The position numbers were made by a program, and so were the translations under genes. Positions 39,157 through 48,034 of a DNA stretch of 64,000 nt are shown one piece after another (the stretch's first letter is position 1; every line of letters begins with the position of its first letter). Source of the DNA: Massilia soli (GTDB lineage: Bacteria; Pseudomonadota; Gammaproteobacteria; Burkholderiales; Burkholderiaceae_D); assembly GCF_016809835.1 (NCBI RefSeq), contig NZ_JAFBIL020000002.1, positions 186,001 to 250,000 of the forward strand, given 5' to 3'. The notes under the pieces are model-generated. The model was not told the DNA's origin. It made no database searches and saw only the letters and a list, made by a program, of their open reading frames with translations.

Positions 39157-39185
39157 ACTATAGGGACGCCAAACTCGGGTGTCAA
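39157..39185 (-). promoter_or_regulatory. Strong sigma70 promoter of the GlcNAc operon
   Basis: On the minus strand, TTGACA (39185-39180) and TATAGT (39162-39157) are separated by exactly 17 bases. Transcription would start near 39150, 30 bases before the kinase ATG. Confidence 0.85.
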
Positions 39186-39187
39186 CA

Positions 39188-39225
39188 GGTATTTAATTGG
39201 TATTATGTTGGTTTGAACTGGTATT
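39188..39225 (-). promoter_or_regulatory. Phased AATACC repeat array before the GlcNAc promoter
   Basis: Directly upstream of the -35, on the plus strand, GGTATT occurs at 39188-39193, 39199-39204 and 39220-39225, and GGTTTG at 39210-39215. The starts are 11, 11 and 10 bases apart, so all four lie on one face of the helix. This looks like a multi-site operator for a regulator of GlcNAc genes. The regulator is not encoded in this window. Confidence 0.55.
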
Positions 39226-39327
39226 GTATTTGGGTGCCGGTAAGTGCGCCAAGCCCTTGATTTTAAAAGGCCGGGCGCAAAATTGGCTTGGTGCGGCGGG
39301 GGAGGTGGTATGGCGCCGCCGCAGCCC

Positions 39328-40683
39328 TTACTGGCGCTCTTCGCGCGCGCCCTTGCGGTCGATGGTGACCAGGCGCGGCTTGTCGAGCTGCGCGGTGCGG
39401 GTCTCGGGTTTCGCGCGCACGTTGACGACGGCAGTGCCCGGACCGTTGACGACGACATCGGCATGGCCGGCGACCAGCGCGCGGGCATTCAGGCTGCCTG
39501 ACCCCGACAGCTGCGCATTGACGCGTTCAACCGTGCCGCTGATGTCGGCGTCTGCCGGCCCGTTCATCTTGATGACCAGGCGTTTTCCCGCCAGCGCTGC
39601 CGCCAGTCCGCCCGAGCCGTGCAGTTCGGCGTCAAGCGTGCCGGCCACCGTGGCCAGTTCGGCAGCGCCAGGGCCGCGGTTGCGCAGCGTGGCGTTGATG
39701 ACCGCAAGGTGCGACGCATCGAGGTCGCCCGATCCGGACAGTTCGGCATGCAGCGCGCCGGTGCTGCCGGCCAGGTCGATATTGCCAGGACCGGACATCC
39801 GCACGCGCACATCGCGCGCGGCCAGGCCGCTGACCGACAAGTCGCCCGAGCCATGCACCTGGCCGTCGAATTTTTTCAGCTTGCCGGCGATGCAGCCATT
39901 ACCCGGGCCATGCAGTTGCGCGCTGGCCGCTTCCACCGCCAGCGAGCAGGCTTCGAGGTCGCCGGAGCCGTGCACTTCAGCGCGCAGGTCGCCGGCGCTG
40001 CCTTCAATGCGCGCGCTGCCGGGGCCATGCAGGTCAACCGTGGCGCTTGCCAGGCGCAGGCGCCGCGCTTCGAGGTCGCCCGAACCGCTGACGCGCGCCG
40101 CAAGGGTGCCGCTGATGTCGGCGATGCTGACGTCGCCGGGGCCGGACATGGTTACGTTGGCGCGCACGGAGCGCATCAGGTGCAGGTCAAGATCGCCGCT
40201 GCCCGAGCTGTCGATCTGCAGTTCGCGCACCGCGCCGCTGGCGCGCACATCGCCCGGCCCGGTTTGCGAGATGACCAGGCGCTCGCCGCTGACCTGGTCG
40301 ATTTCGACATCGCCGCTGCCCGAGTTGACCAGTCTGGCTAGCATCGGCGTGGTGATGTTGATGGTGACGCGTTCGTGCACCTTGTTGATGCTGAAGCTGA
40401 AGCCGCGCCGCTTCACCGGGCGCACCACCAGGGTGTCGCCGCTGACGAAGGCCTCGACGTCGGCCAGGTCCTTGCGTTGGCCGGACATGCTCAGCGCACT
40501 GCGTCCCTGCGCCTTGATGATTACGCGATAAGGGCCGGCCAGTTCGACCGACGTGAAGGCGCCGACCTGGCGCTGCACCGAGACCACTGGCGTGTCGTCA
40601 GGCGCGGCCTGCAGCGAAGGAGCGGCGAGGAGGCCGGCGGCGATGGCGACGGCGAGACTGGTTTGCTTGAGCATCGTTTTCAT
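39328..40683 (-). CDS. Exported DUF2807 beta-repeat protein
   Basis: A 451-residue exported protein with a signal peptide (1-27, cleavage after LQAA). The body is a DUF2807 (putative auto-transporter adhesin head) domain expanded into a long beta-helix. It shows alternating turns ending in SGSGD or HGSGD and in GPG, spaced about 20 residues apart (for instance NSGSGDVEI, QTGPGDVR, DSSGSGDLD, SGPGDVS). This strict alternation across some 300 residues is unusual. The C-terminus is basic. No sigma or anti-sigma partner lies nearby. Function is unknown. Confidence 0.85.
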   Translation of the reverse strand: MKTMLKQTSLAVAIAAGLLAAPSLQAAPDDTPVVSVQRQVGAFTSVELAGPYRVIIKAQGRSALSMSGQRKDLADVEAFVSGDTLVVRPVKRRGFSFSINKVHERVTINITTPMLARLVNSGSGDVEIDQVSGERLVISQTGPGDVRASGAVRELQIDSSGSGDLDLHLMRSVRANVTMSGPGDVSIADISGTLAARVSGSGDLEARRLRLASATVDLHGPGSARIEGSAGDLRAEVHGSGDLEACSLAVEAASAQLHGPGNGCIAGKLKKFDGQVHGSGDLSVSGLAARDVRVRMSGPGNIDLAGSTGALHAELSGSGDLDASHLAVINATLRNRGPGAAELATVAGTLDAELHGSGGLAAALAGKRLVIKMNGPADADISGTVERVNAQLSGSGSLNARALVAGHADVVVNGPGTAVVNVRAKPETRTAQLDKPRLVTIDRKGAREERQ

Positions 40684-40786
40684 GTCTTCTTTTCGTGATG
40701 GGCCTGGGCGAAGCATGAGAATAGGGCAGCATCGCATCCTGCGCGACAGGAAACCGACAGACGTACGAAAACGTGGCCTCAAATGC

Positions 40787-40809
40787 AAAAGCGGCGGATA
40801 AACCGCCGC
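40787..40809 (-). terminator. Terminator of the small exported protein gene
   Basis: On the minus strand, GCGGCGG-TTTAT-CCGCCGC (40809-40791) is followed by TTTT. It lies 37 bases after the stop at 40847. Confidence 0.75.
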
Positions 40810-40846
40810 CTTCGATTCACCGGCGCCGCGCTCGCGGCGCGGGCGC

Positions 40847-41119
40847 TTAGTTCTTGTACTGCTCCAGTTGCACGGCCAGCGTGGTCTTGTGGTTTTTAAC
40901 GAACTCGACGGCTTCGGCCTTGACGGCGGCGCGGTCGGCGCCCGAGGCGCTGCGGATGGTAACGGTCGGCAGGTTGAGCTTGTCGGCACTGACGCTGTTG
41001 GCGGCGGCGGTCGCTGCTGCCGCAGTCACGGCGGCGTTGGCCAGCGGCGCGTCGGCGGCGAATGCGGTACCTGCTGCGACGAACACAACAGCAGCGGCGA
41101 AGAATTTGGTGGCTTTCAT
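40847..41119 (-). CDS. Small exported helical protein (90 aa)
   Basis: A 90-residue exported protein with a signal peptide (1-22, cleavage after TAFA). The mature part is Ala-rich and helical (AAVTAAAATAAANS), then a TVTIRSASGADRAAVKAEAVEFV segment. I do not recognise a family. GGGAG precedes the ATG. It is divergently transcribed from the LysR regulator gene with a 135-base shared promoter region, so the regulator may control it. Confidence 0.7.
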   Translation of the reverse strand: MKATKFFAAAVVFVAAGTAFAADAPLANAAVTAAAATAAANSVSADKLNLPTVTIRSASGADRAAVKAEAVEFVKNHKTTLAVQLEQYKN

Positions 41120-41254
41120 GGTGTTTCTCCCTGTGAGTGAATGGCATCGCGGTATTGCTCGTCCAATGAACCCAGTCTACACATTGCGCAGGCAGCAAAA
41201 AAGGCGAATAATCGCAATGCTCCGTTGCGTATGGCGCAATAATCAAAGGACAAT

Positions 41255-42214
41255 ATGGACAGACTGCAATCAATGCGTGTTTTCGCCAAAGTGGTCGAAA
41301 TGGGCAGCTTCGCCAAGGCGGCGGAGTCGCTCGACCTGTCGGCCACGGTTGTCACACGCAACCTTGCCGATCTCGAGACCCACCTGGGTACCCGGCTGCT
41401 GAACCGCACCACGCGCAAGCTGTCGCTGACCGAATCGGGGCAGGTGTACCTTGCCCGGGTGCGGCAGATTTTGGCGGATATCGATGACGCCGACGCCGAG
41501 GTGTCGTCGCAGTCGCGCAATGCCACCGGCACGCTGCGGATTTACTGCCATCCGGCGTTCGGCCAGGCGCAGCTTGGCCGGCTGCTGCCGCTGTACGCGC
41601 GCGCGATGCCCGATGTGGTGCTTGATGTGACCTTGTCGGACCATGGCGTCGACCTGGTGCAGGAGGGCTTCGACATCGGCATTTTCCTCGGGGTGCAGAA
41701 GTTCGACAGCAGCATGGTGGCGCGCAAGCTGGCCACCTCGAACCTGATCCTGTGCGCTTCCCCGGACTACCTGGCACGCCGCGGCGAGCCGTCCGCGCCG
41801 GCCGACCTGTCAAGCCACGACTGCCTCAACTTCGCGTATGAGCAGGTGCGCCACCACTGGCCGATCCAGTGGGACGACCAGCACGTGAATGTGCCGATCC
41901 ACAGCCGGATGATCTCGAATAACGGCGGCCTGCTGCGCGATGCGTCGCTGGCCGGCATGGGCGTGGCGATCCGCTCGTCGTTCACGATCGAGGACGACCT
42001 GACCAGCGGACGGCTGGTGCAGCTGCTGAAGGGGCATCACCTTGGGCAGACCTCGGTGATGATGGTGTACCCGAGCCGCCGCCTGATGTCGTGGAAAACC
42101 CGCACCTTCATCGACTTCCTGGCCGCCCGCTTCCCGCGCCCGGAATGCGATCCGTGGCTGGCCGACGCCGAGGTCACCGGGCCGGCCGGGCCGTCTTGTT
42201 GGGCCAACCGGTAG
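41255..42214 (+). CDS. LysR family transcriptional regulator
   Basis: A 319-residue LysR-type regulator. The N-terminal winged helix-turn-helix starts MDRLQSMRVFAKVVEMGSF, with TVVTRNLADLETHLGTRLLNRTTR in the recognition region. The substrate-binding domain follows (about 90-290). The sequence resembles the group that often regulates a divergent quinone reductase or small exported gene. It is divergent from the 90-residue exported protein gene. AAAGGA precedes the ATG. The inducer is unknown. Confidence 0.9.
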   Translation: MDRLQSMRVFAKVVEMGSFAKAAESLDLSATVVTRNLADLETHLGTRLLNRTTRKLSLTESGQVYLARVRQILADIDDADAEVSSQSRNATGTLRIYCHPAFGQAQLGRLLPLYARAMPDVVLDVTLSDHGVDLVQEGFDIGIFLGVQKFDSSMVARKLATSNLILCASPDYLARRGEPSAPADLSSHDCLNFAYEQVRHHWPIQWDDQHVNVPIHSRMISNNGGLLRDASLAGMGVAIRSSFTIEDDLTSGRLVQLLKGHHLGQTSVMMVYPSRRLMSWKTRTFIDFLAARFPRPECDPWLADAEVTGPAGPSCWANR

Positions 42215-42294
42215 CGGCAGGGGTGCCCGGGTGTCATAATGGCGGCAATGGCGCGGGCCCGAAGGCGCTGCGCGCGCAAGTGGAGAAAACTGCA

Positions 42295-42480
42295 ATGATT
42301 CGTTATTTGGGGACGCATAAGAACCCGGACGGTGCAACTGTCTACGTATTCCTCGTAAACGGCTTGCAGAAGGAAGTGCGCGAAGGCGCGCTGAAACAGC
42401 ACCCGGGCTGCTACGAAGCCTTGCCCGCTGCGGCCAAAGCCAAGATCGCGGCGAACCGTCAATGGCTGTCCAAGCTGTAG
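42295..42480 (+). CDS. Small hypothetical protein (61 aa)
   Basis: A 61-residue protein starting MIRYLGTHKNPDGATVYVFLVNGLQKEV and ending in a basic helix (KIAANRQWLSKL). I do not recognise a family. The ATG at 42295 follows a GGAG. Its last 19 bases overlap the next gene, suggesting translational coupling. Confidence 0.6.
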   Translation: MIRYLGTHKNPDGATVYVFLVNGLQKEVREGALKQHPGCYEALPAAAKAKIAANRQWLSKL

Positions 42481-42965
42481 CAAGGCGCCGCCTTGCGGCG
42501 CTGGCCGTGGCGCTGGCCGGCTGCGCGCCGCCGCTGCTGCTGGCCGCGCCATCGACCTTCGGCCCGGTGATCGGCAGCGCGCTGCTGTGCCGCAGCCATC
42601 TCGATAACGCATACTTCCACTCCTGGCTTACCACTGCCTTCGGCCCGTCGTACAAGCATGAAGGCGGCGCCTACTGGTTCAAGGCCGAGGGCAGCCTGTG
42701 GGGCGCCCAGGTCACCGACATCATCGTCAGCGATGACACCACCGACCTGGTGTTCGTCGGCGCAGTTGCCGAAACCACGCCCGACAAGCTGGAACAGTCG
42801 ATCCGCTCTGCCTCCGGCGTGCGCCATCTTGCCGCGGACAAGTCGGCCTTCCCGGTGCGCCGCTCGGTCCCGGGCAGCAGCATCGTCTACTTCAACGACA
42901 AGTCCAAGATTTACTGCGCACGCTACAAACCTTTGCATCCAACGCGCCAGCCGCCAGCCAGATAA
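42462..42965 (+). CDS. Exported hypothetical protein (167 aa)
   Basis: A 167-residue protein with an N-terminal signal (twin basic RRR, hydrophobic stretch ending near LLLAAP, also a GC that could be a weak lipobox). The mature part has GSALLCRSHLDN, YKHEGGAYWFKAEG and SSIVYFNDKSKIYC, giving two cysteines that may bond. No family is recognised. It starts within the upstream gene and ends two bases before the ExeA-like gene, so it may be co-transcribed with the ExeA/GspB pair. Confidence 0.65.
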   Translation: MAVQAVARRRLAALAVALAGCAPPLLLAAPSTFGPVIGSALLCRSHLDNAYFHSWLTTAFGPSYKHEGGAYWFKAEGSLWGAQVTDIIVSDDTTDLVFVGAVAETTPDKLEQSIRSASGVRHLAADKSAFPVRRSVPGSSIVYFNDKSKIYCARYKPLHPTRQPPAR

Positions 42966-42967
42966 GC

Positions 42968-44524
42968 ATGTACACCCAATTCTTCAATCTGACCCAGCCG
43001 CCGTTCTCGATCGCACCCGATCCGCGCTACCTGTTCATGAGCGACCGCCATCGCGAGGCGCTTGCGCACCTGCTGTTTGGCGTCGGCAGCGGCGGCGGCT
43101 TCGTGCTGCTGACCGGCGAGATCGGGGCGGGCAAGACGACCGTGTGCCGCTGCTTCCTCGAACAGGTGCCCGAGCACTGCGAGCTTGGCTACATCTTCAA
43201 TCCTCGCCTCAGCGTCGAAGAACTGCTGCAATCGGTATGCGAAGAATTTCATATCGCGCTGCCGGAAAGCGCCAGCGTCAAGGCGTATGTCGATGCGATC
43301 AACCGCTATCTGCTGGACTGCCACGCGCAGGGCAAGAACAATGTGCTGGTCATCGACGAGGCGCAGAACCTGTCGCCCGGCGTGCTCGAACAACTGCGCC
43401 TGCTGACCAATCTCGAAACCAGCGAACGCAAGCTGCTGCAGGTGATCCTGATCGGGCAGCCGGAGCTGCGCACGATACTGGCCGAACCGGGACTTGAGCA
43501 GCTCGCCCAGCGCATCATCGCGCGCTACCATCTTGGCTCCTTGTCGGAAGACGAAACCGGCAGCTATGTCAGTCACCGCATGGCGGTGGCCGGCGCATCG
43601 GGGCCGCCGGCGTTCCCGCCCGCGCTGACGCCGCTGATCCAGCGCCTGTCCAAGGGTGTGCCGCGCCGGATCAACCTTCTGTGCGACCGCGCGCTGCTTG
43701 GGGCTTACGTCGAGGGCACGCACCAGGTAAGCCGCGCGATCCTGCGCAAGGCGGCATCCGAAGTTTTCAGCGAAACCGATACGCCGGCGCCGAAACGCTG
43801 GGCGATGCTGGCCGGGGGAGTGCTCGCTGGCGCTGCGCTCAGTGCCGCCGCCCTGCAGTTAATTCCATCGCAGCCGCGCGGCACACCGGTGGCAGCATCG
43901 CCGGCGGCGCTGCCCGCGAAGCCTGCGGCTGCGCCAACAGGCCATGCGACGCCGGAGCCTGCGCTGCGCGAGCTGGCCGCGCTGTGGGGAGTCGCGCCTG
44001 GCGCCGGCGACCCGTGCGAGGCCGCGCAACAGCAGGAGCTGCGCTGCCACCAGGGCAAGGGCGGTTTGTACGAATTGCGCCAGCTTGACCGTCCGGCGGT
44101 ACTGACCTTGCGCGACGGCCCGCAAGAACGCCACGCGGTGCTGGTTGCGCTGGACGACGACAAGGCGACGCTGGCGGTCGGCGGCGTGCGCCAGCAGGTG
44201 AGCGTCGCGTCGCTGGCGGCGCGCTTCGACGGCAGCTTCACCACCTACTGGCGCGTTCCGCGCGCGTTCCGCGACCACGTCCCGGCGGGCGGCGCGGGCG
44301 CCGATGTCGACTGGATCGCAGCGCGGCTGGCGCAGGTCGAGCGCAGCGCACAGCCGGCACAGGGGCAGCTTTTCGACGCGCCCATGCAGCAGCGCCTGCG
44401 CGCGTTCCAGGCGGCGCAAGGCCTGAAGGCCGACGGCATGGCCGGACCGCGCACCTACATGCGCCTGAACCAATTGGGTGGCGTCGCCGAACCGCGGCTG
44501 CTCGCCAACCGCAAGGAAAAATAA
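42968..44524 (+). CDS. exeA: ExeA/GspA-like AAA ATPase with peptidoglycan-binding domain
   Basis: A 518-residue membrane-bound ATPase that, with its GspB partner, helps place type II secretion secretins in the cell wall. Walker A is GEIGAGKTT (50-58), Walker B is VLVIDEAQN (about 126-134). A transmembrane segment lies at about 278-299, followed by a periplasmic region and a C-terminal peptidoglycan-binding motif near GLKADGMAGPRTYMRL. The gene is directly followed by gspB. No other type II secretion genes lie in this window, so the rest of the apparatus must be elsewhere. Confidence 0.88.
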   Translation: MYTQFFNLTQPPFSIAPDPRYLFMSDRHREALAHLLFGVGSGGGFVLLTGEIGAGKTTVCRCFLEQVPEHCELGYIFNPRLSVEELLQSVCEEFHIALPESASVKAYVDAINRYLLDCHAQGKNNVLVIDEAQNLSPGVLEQLRLLTNLETSERKLLQVILIGQPELRTILAEPGLEQLAQRIIARYHLGSLSEDETGSYVSHRMAVAGASGPPAFPPALTPLIQRLSKGVPRRINLLCDRALLGAYVEGTHQVSRAILRKAASEVFSETDTPAPKRWAMLAGGVLAGAALSAAALQLIPSQPRGTPVAASPAALPAKPAAAPTGHATPEPALRELAALWGVAPGAGDPCEAAQQQELRCHQGKGGLYELRQLDRPAVLTLRDGPQERHAVLVALDDDKATLAVGGVRQQVSVASLAARFDGSFTTYWRVPRAFRDHVPAGGAGADVDWIAARLAQVERSAQPAQGQLFDAPMQQRLRAFQAAQGLKADGMAGPRTYMRLNQLGGVAEPRLLANRKEK

Positions 44525-44528
44525 GCCG

Positions 44529-45191
44529 ATGTCATACATCCTTGAGGCGCTAAAAAAGGCGCAGGCCGAACGCGAACGTGGCTCCGCGCCGACCATCCAT
44601 GCAACCACCATTCACGCGGCGCCGGTGCGCTTCGCAACCAGCCGCAAGCCGCTGCTGATCGGCCTTGGCGCCGGTGCGCTGCTCGCTGGCGTAGCCGCGT
44701 TTGCGATGCTGCGCCAAAGCGCGCCGCAGCAGCAGCCGGTCGTCGTGGCCGCGGCAGCGGCGCCGCAGTCGCCGGTCGCGGCGCCCATGCCGCCGGTCGC
44801 GGCGCCCGTGCCGCCGCCGCCGGCTGTCGTTGAAGCGCCCAAGCCCGCACCCAAGCCTCCTCCGGTGGCAGCGGTGAAACCGCCGCAACCAGAACCGCAG
44901 CCCCAGCCGAAGCCGGACCGTGTCGAAGCGGCGCGGGCGCCTGAACCTGCGCCAATCGAGGACACCACGCCGCCGCTCAGCCAGCTGCCCGAAGCGATCC
45001 AGCGCGAAGTGCCGAAAGTCGCAGTCGGCGGCTACATCTACTCGGCCAACCCGGCTGACCGCCTGCTCCTGATCGACAAGGTGCTGCGGCGCGAAGGCGA
45101 GGAGGTGGCGCCCGGCCTGGTACTGGAACGGCTGCTGCCGAAAGCGGCGGTGATGAACTACCGCGGCTACCGTTACCGCCTCCCTTACTAG
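44529..45191 (+). CDS. gspB: GspB-like general secretion protein
   Basis: A 220-residue inner-membrane protein. It starts MSYILEALKKAQAERERG, the typical GspB N-terminus, has one membrane segment (about 39-58), a long Pro/Ala/Gln-rich periplasmic stretch, and the conserved C-terminal domain with YIYSANPADRLLLIDKVLR and MNYRGYRYRLPY. It forms the partner of the ExeA-like ATPase encoded four bases upstream. Confidence 0.9.
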   Translation: MSYILEALKKAQAERERGSAPTIHATTIHAAPVRFATSRKPLLIGLGAGALLAGVAAFAMLRQSAPQQQPVVVAAAAAPQSPVAAPMPPVAAPVPPPPAVVEAPKPAPKPPPVAAVKPPQPEPQPQPKPDRVEAARAPEPAPIEDTTPPLSQLPEAIQREVPKVAVGGYIYSANPADRLLLIDKVLRREGEEVAPGLVLERLLPKAAVMNYRGYRYRLPY

Positions 45192-45202
45192 AAAGCGCCG
45201 AG

Positions 45203-45724
45203 ATGCACAATGAAACGCCGCCTGGCCAGGTGCTGGGCGTGGTCGGATGGTCCGGCAGCGGCAAGACCACCTTGCTCGAATACCTGGTCGCGCAGCTGGC
45301 TGCGCGCGGGCTGCGCGTCAATGTGGTCAAGCACAGCCACCACGACATTCCACTGGAGCCGCCGCACAAGGATAGTGCGCGCCTGCGGATGGCCGGCGCG
45401 GCGGAGGTGATGATCGCCTCGCCATTCCGGGTCGCCATCATGCGCGAACTGCGCGGCGCCGCCGAGCCGCCGCTGTCCGAGCAACTGCAGCGCCTGGCCC
45501 CGGCCGATTTGACCCTGGTCGAAGGCTACAAGTGGGAGCCGATTGCGAAGCTGGAAGTGCATCGGCCGTCACTGGGGCAGCCGCCGTTGTATCCAGCCGA
45601 TGGCGGCATCGTGGCCGTCGCCAGCGATGCCGCGCGGCCGCCCGGCCTGCGCGAGGGCCTCGAATGGCTCGACCTGAACGACGCGCCGCAAATACTGGCC
45701 TGGCTGATGTGCCGGATGGGCTAA
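45203..45724 (+). CDS. mobB: Molybdopterin-guanine dinucleotide biosynthesis protein B
   Basis: GTP-binding accessory protein of molybdenum-cofactor guanylylation, 173 residues. P-loop GWSGSGKTTLLEYL lies near the N-terminus, followed by VVKHSHHDIP, and DLTLVEGYKWEPIAKLEVHR is the conserved MobB end. It lies 11 bases after gspB with no other moco genes nearby. Such scattered mobB is common. Confidence 0.93.
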   Translation: MHNETPPGQVLGVVGWSGSGKTTLLEYLVAQLAARGLRVNVVKHSHHDIPLEPPHKDSARLRMAGAAEVMIASPFRVAIMRELRGAAEPPLSEQLQRLAPADLTLVEGYKWEPIAKLEVHRPSLGQPPLYPADGGIVAVASDAARPPGLREGLEWLDLNDAPQILAWLMCRMG

Positions 45725-45778
45725 AGTTATCGCGCCTTGCGCCGTTACCGAGGGATAGCCCCACCTACGGAGAATGCC

Positions 45779-45979
45779 ATGGATGTCACTTCAATTGCAA
45801 AATTAGCAACATCGATCGCTGAAACCGGTAATCGCCAGGAAGTCCAGGCCGCGGTAATGAAGCGCGCGATGCAGATCGAAGGCTCGGTCGCGACCCAGCT
45901 GATCGACGCCATCAAGACCGCGCAGCCGGTGCAGCGGCTGCCGTCGAACCTCGGCAATAACATCAATACAACGGCTTGA
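45779..45979 (+). CDS. YjfB-like putative motility protein (66 aa)
   Basis: A 66-residue protein matching the YjfB motility family: [17 protein letters not shown] at the start, a helical central [12 protein letters not shown] and an end with polar residues. Its role in motility is suggested only by the family name. A GGAG precedes the ATG. It is followed by the bufferin locus with a 55-base gap containing a TAAAAT-like -10. Confidence 0.7.
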   Translation: MDVTSIAKLATSIAETGNRQEVQAAVMKRAMQIEGSVATQLIDAIKTAQPVQRLPSNLGNNINTTA

Positions 45980-46034
45980 GCCTGCTACAGTCGGAAATCG
46001 CGGTAAAATCCGCCATCCAACTCAGGAGAGCCCC

Positions 46035-46322
46035 ATGAATAAACGTCAAGCAATGATCGCCGCTGCCCTTGCCGGCATGTGCGCAGCTGCAAGCAGCACC
46101 GCTTTTGCCCATAACCATGGCGAAAAAGGCGACAAGGCCGCTGATGTCGAGAAGGAAAAATGCTACGGCGTCGCGAAGGCCGGCGCCAACGACTGCGCCA
46201 GCTCGAATGGCGCGCACAGCTGTGCAGGCCAGGCCAAGACCGACAACGATCCTACCGAGTGGAAAAAAGTCGCCAAGGGCACGTGCGAAAAGCTCGGCGG
46301 CAAGCTGCCAGAGAAAAAGTAA
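46035..46322 (+). CDS. bufA1: Bufferin-type RiPP precursor (DUF2282, BufA1)
   Basis: A 95-residue DUF2282 protein. The signal peptide (1-25) ends TAFA, and the mature part begins [18 protein letters not shown]. Four cysteines (43, 54, 63, 84) sit in the family spacing, with [19 protein letters not shown] and GTCEKLGG motifs. Bufferins are exported peptides in which central Cys residues are converted to thiooxazole-type groups by an MNIO enzyme, giving copper binding. The modification here is inferred from the family. AGGAGA precedes the ATG. The enzyme gene starts nine bases downstream. Confidence 0.88.
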   Translation: MNKRQAMIAAALAGMCAAASSTAFAHNHGEKGDKAADVEKEKCYGVAKAGANDCASSNGAHSCAGQAKTDNDPTEWKKVAKGTCEKLGGKLPEKK

Positions 46323-46331
46323 TACGCCACC

Positions 46332-47987
46332 GTGACACCCAACCAGCGCGCAGTCTCGGCGCCGGCTCTCCAGGCCGGCGTCGGGCTGCGCGCTCCGCAT
46401 TACCGCGACGTCCTTGAGCAGCGGCCGGCAGTGGGCTGGCTCGAAGTCCATACAGAAAACTTTCTTGAGCGTTCGGGCTGGGACTGGCATGTCCTGACCG
46501 AGCTGCGTCGCGACTATCCGGTCAGCCTGCACGGCGTCGGGCTGGGCCTCGGCTCGGCGCGCGGGTTTTCCGAATCCCATCTTGAGCGAGTGCGCGCGCT
46601 GGTCGCCGCCGTCGAGCCAATGCTGGTGTCCGAGCATCTCTGCTGGGGCGCGGTGGGCGACCGCCACCTGAACGACCTGCTGCCCCTGGCGCTGGACAAG
46701 GCCGCGCTCGACTTGCTGTGCGAGCGGGTAGGGCGGGTGCAGGATGCGCTCGGGCGCCAGATTCTGCTGGAGAACGTCTCGACCTATGTGCGCTTCCGTT
46801 GCGACCAGATGAGCGAAGCGGAATTCATGGCGGCCTTGTCGCGGCGCACCGGATGCCGGCTGCTGCTGGACGTAAACAACCTGTACGTCAACCAGTGCAA
46901 CCACGGCGAGGACGCGCTTGCCGCCATCGCCGCCATCGCACCGGGCAGCGTCGGCGAAATTCACCTGGCCGGGCACATGGTGACCCCGGCGGCCGTCATC
47001 GACCACCATGGGGCCGAGGTGGCGCCCCAGGTGTGGGCGCTGTACCAGGCTGCGCTGGCGCGCTTCGGGCGCGTTCCGACACTGGTGGAGTGGGATACCG
47101 ACGTACCGCCGCTGGCAGTGCTGCTTGGCGAAGCCCGCAAGGCCGACGCGATCGCGGCGGCGTTCGCGCCGCTTGATGCCCCTGTTCCGGTGCCGGCGCT
47201 GGCGGCCACCATCGCGGCACGCGACTGCCTCGCCGACCAGCAGGCCTGGTTCGCCAGGGCGCTGTTCGACCAGGCGGCTGAAGCCGATGTGCTGGCGCAT
47301 TTCAACGACGCCGGTGCGGGCCGCTTCGGCCTGTACCGCGGCAATCTCACGGTCACCTGGGACAAGGTCCTGTCCGCTGCCTACCCGGTCATCCGCCGGC
47401 TTGTCGGCGAAGAATTTTTCACCGCGCTGAGCCGCGCATACGGCATGGCCAGCCCCTCGACCGATGCCGACCTGAACAATTTCGGCGCCGGTTTCGCCGC
47501 TTTCCTCGCGCACTTCGAGCACGTTGCCCAATTTCCCTACCTGCCGGACATGGCGCGCTTCGAATGGGCGCTGCACCGCAATCATTTCGCGCCCGATGGC
47601 GCAGTCGTCACCGCGGCGCAGCTCGCTTCACTCGACCCGCTGCGTTTCGAACGAGCGCGTGCCCGTTTGCATCCTGCCTGCACGATGTTCGAGTCGCCCT
47701 GGGCAATTATTCCGCTCTGGCAGGCGCATCAGGCTGGCACCGAGGCCGCCTTCCCGCAAGACATGGCCGCGCCCTCGTTCGGCATCATCGCCAGGCCGCG
47801 CTGGAAGAGCGAGGTCGCCGCCATCCCCGCCAGCGCCCATGCCGCGTTGATGGTACTGGTCTCGGGCGGCACGTTCGGGGCCGCGCTGGATGCGGCCTGC
47901 GCGCTCGATGAGGACGTCGACGTGCCCGCCCATCTGGCGCAGTGGATCGCGCTCGGTGCGTTCGGTTCGCTGGAAGAGGGATCTTGA
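46332..47987 (+). CDS. bufB-bufC: Fused DUF692 MNIO enzyme and DUF2063 partner (BufB-BufC)
   Basis: A 551-residue fusion. Residues about 14-275 are a DUF692 domain (multinuclear non-haem iron-dependent oxidative enzyme): [64 protein letters not shown] and VEWDTDVP supply the His, Asp and Glu iron ligands. Residues about 300-395 are a DUF2063 domain with [35 protein letters not shown] and [14 protein letters not shown], then a further 150 residues. In most loci these are two genes. A GTG start lies nine bases after bufA1, with little SD. No DoxX (BufD) gene follows; the next gene is convergent. Confidence 0.9.
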   Translation: MTPNQRAVSAPALQAGVGLRAPHYRDVLEQRPAVGWLEVHTENFLERSGWDWHVLTELRRDYPVSLHGVGLGLGSARGFSESHLERVRALVAAVEPMLVSEHLCWGAVGDRHLNDLLPLALDKAALDLLCERVGRVQDALGRQILLENVSTYVRFRCDQMSEAEFMAALSRRTGCRLLLDVNNLYVNQCNHGEDALAAIAAIAPGSVGEIHLAGHMVTPAAVIDHHGAEVAPQVWALYQAALARFGRVPTLVEWDTDVPPLAVLLGEARKADAIAAAFAPLDAPVPVPALAATIAARDCLADQQAWFARALFDQAAEADVLAHFNDAGAGRFGLYRGNLTVTWDKVLSAAYPVIRRLVGEEFFTALSRAYGMASPSTDADLNNFGAGFAAFLAHFEHVAQFPYLPDMARFEWALHRNHFAPDGAVVTAAQLASLDPLRFERARARLHPACTMFESPWAIIPLWQAHQAGTEAAFPQDMAAPSFGIIARPRWKSEVAAIPASAHAALMVLVSGGTFGAALDAACALDEDVDVPAHLAQWIALGAFGSLEEGS

Positions 47988-47990
47988 GGA

Positions 47991-48015
47991 TGCGGCGCCG
48001 GGCCCTGGCGCCGCA
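47991..48015. terminator. GC-rich hairpin after the bufferin enzyme gene
   Basis: A perfect 9-bp stem TGCGGCGCC/GGCGCCGCA around a 7-base loop lies between convergent genes. No T tract follows, so it may be a weak bidirectional terminator. Confidence 0.45.
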
Positions 48016-48034
48016 CGGGACTTGCTGGAACGAT

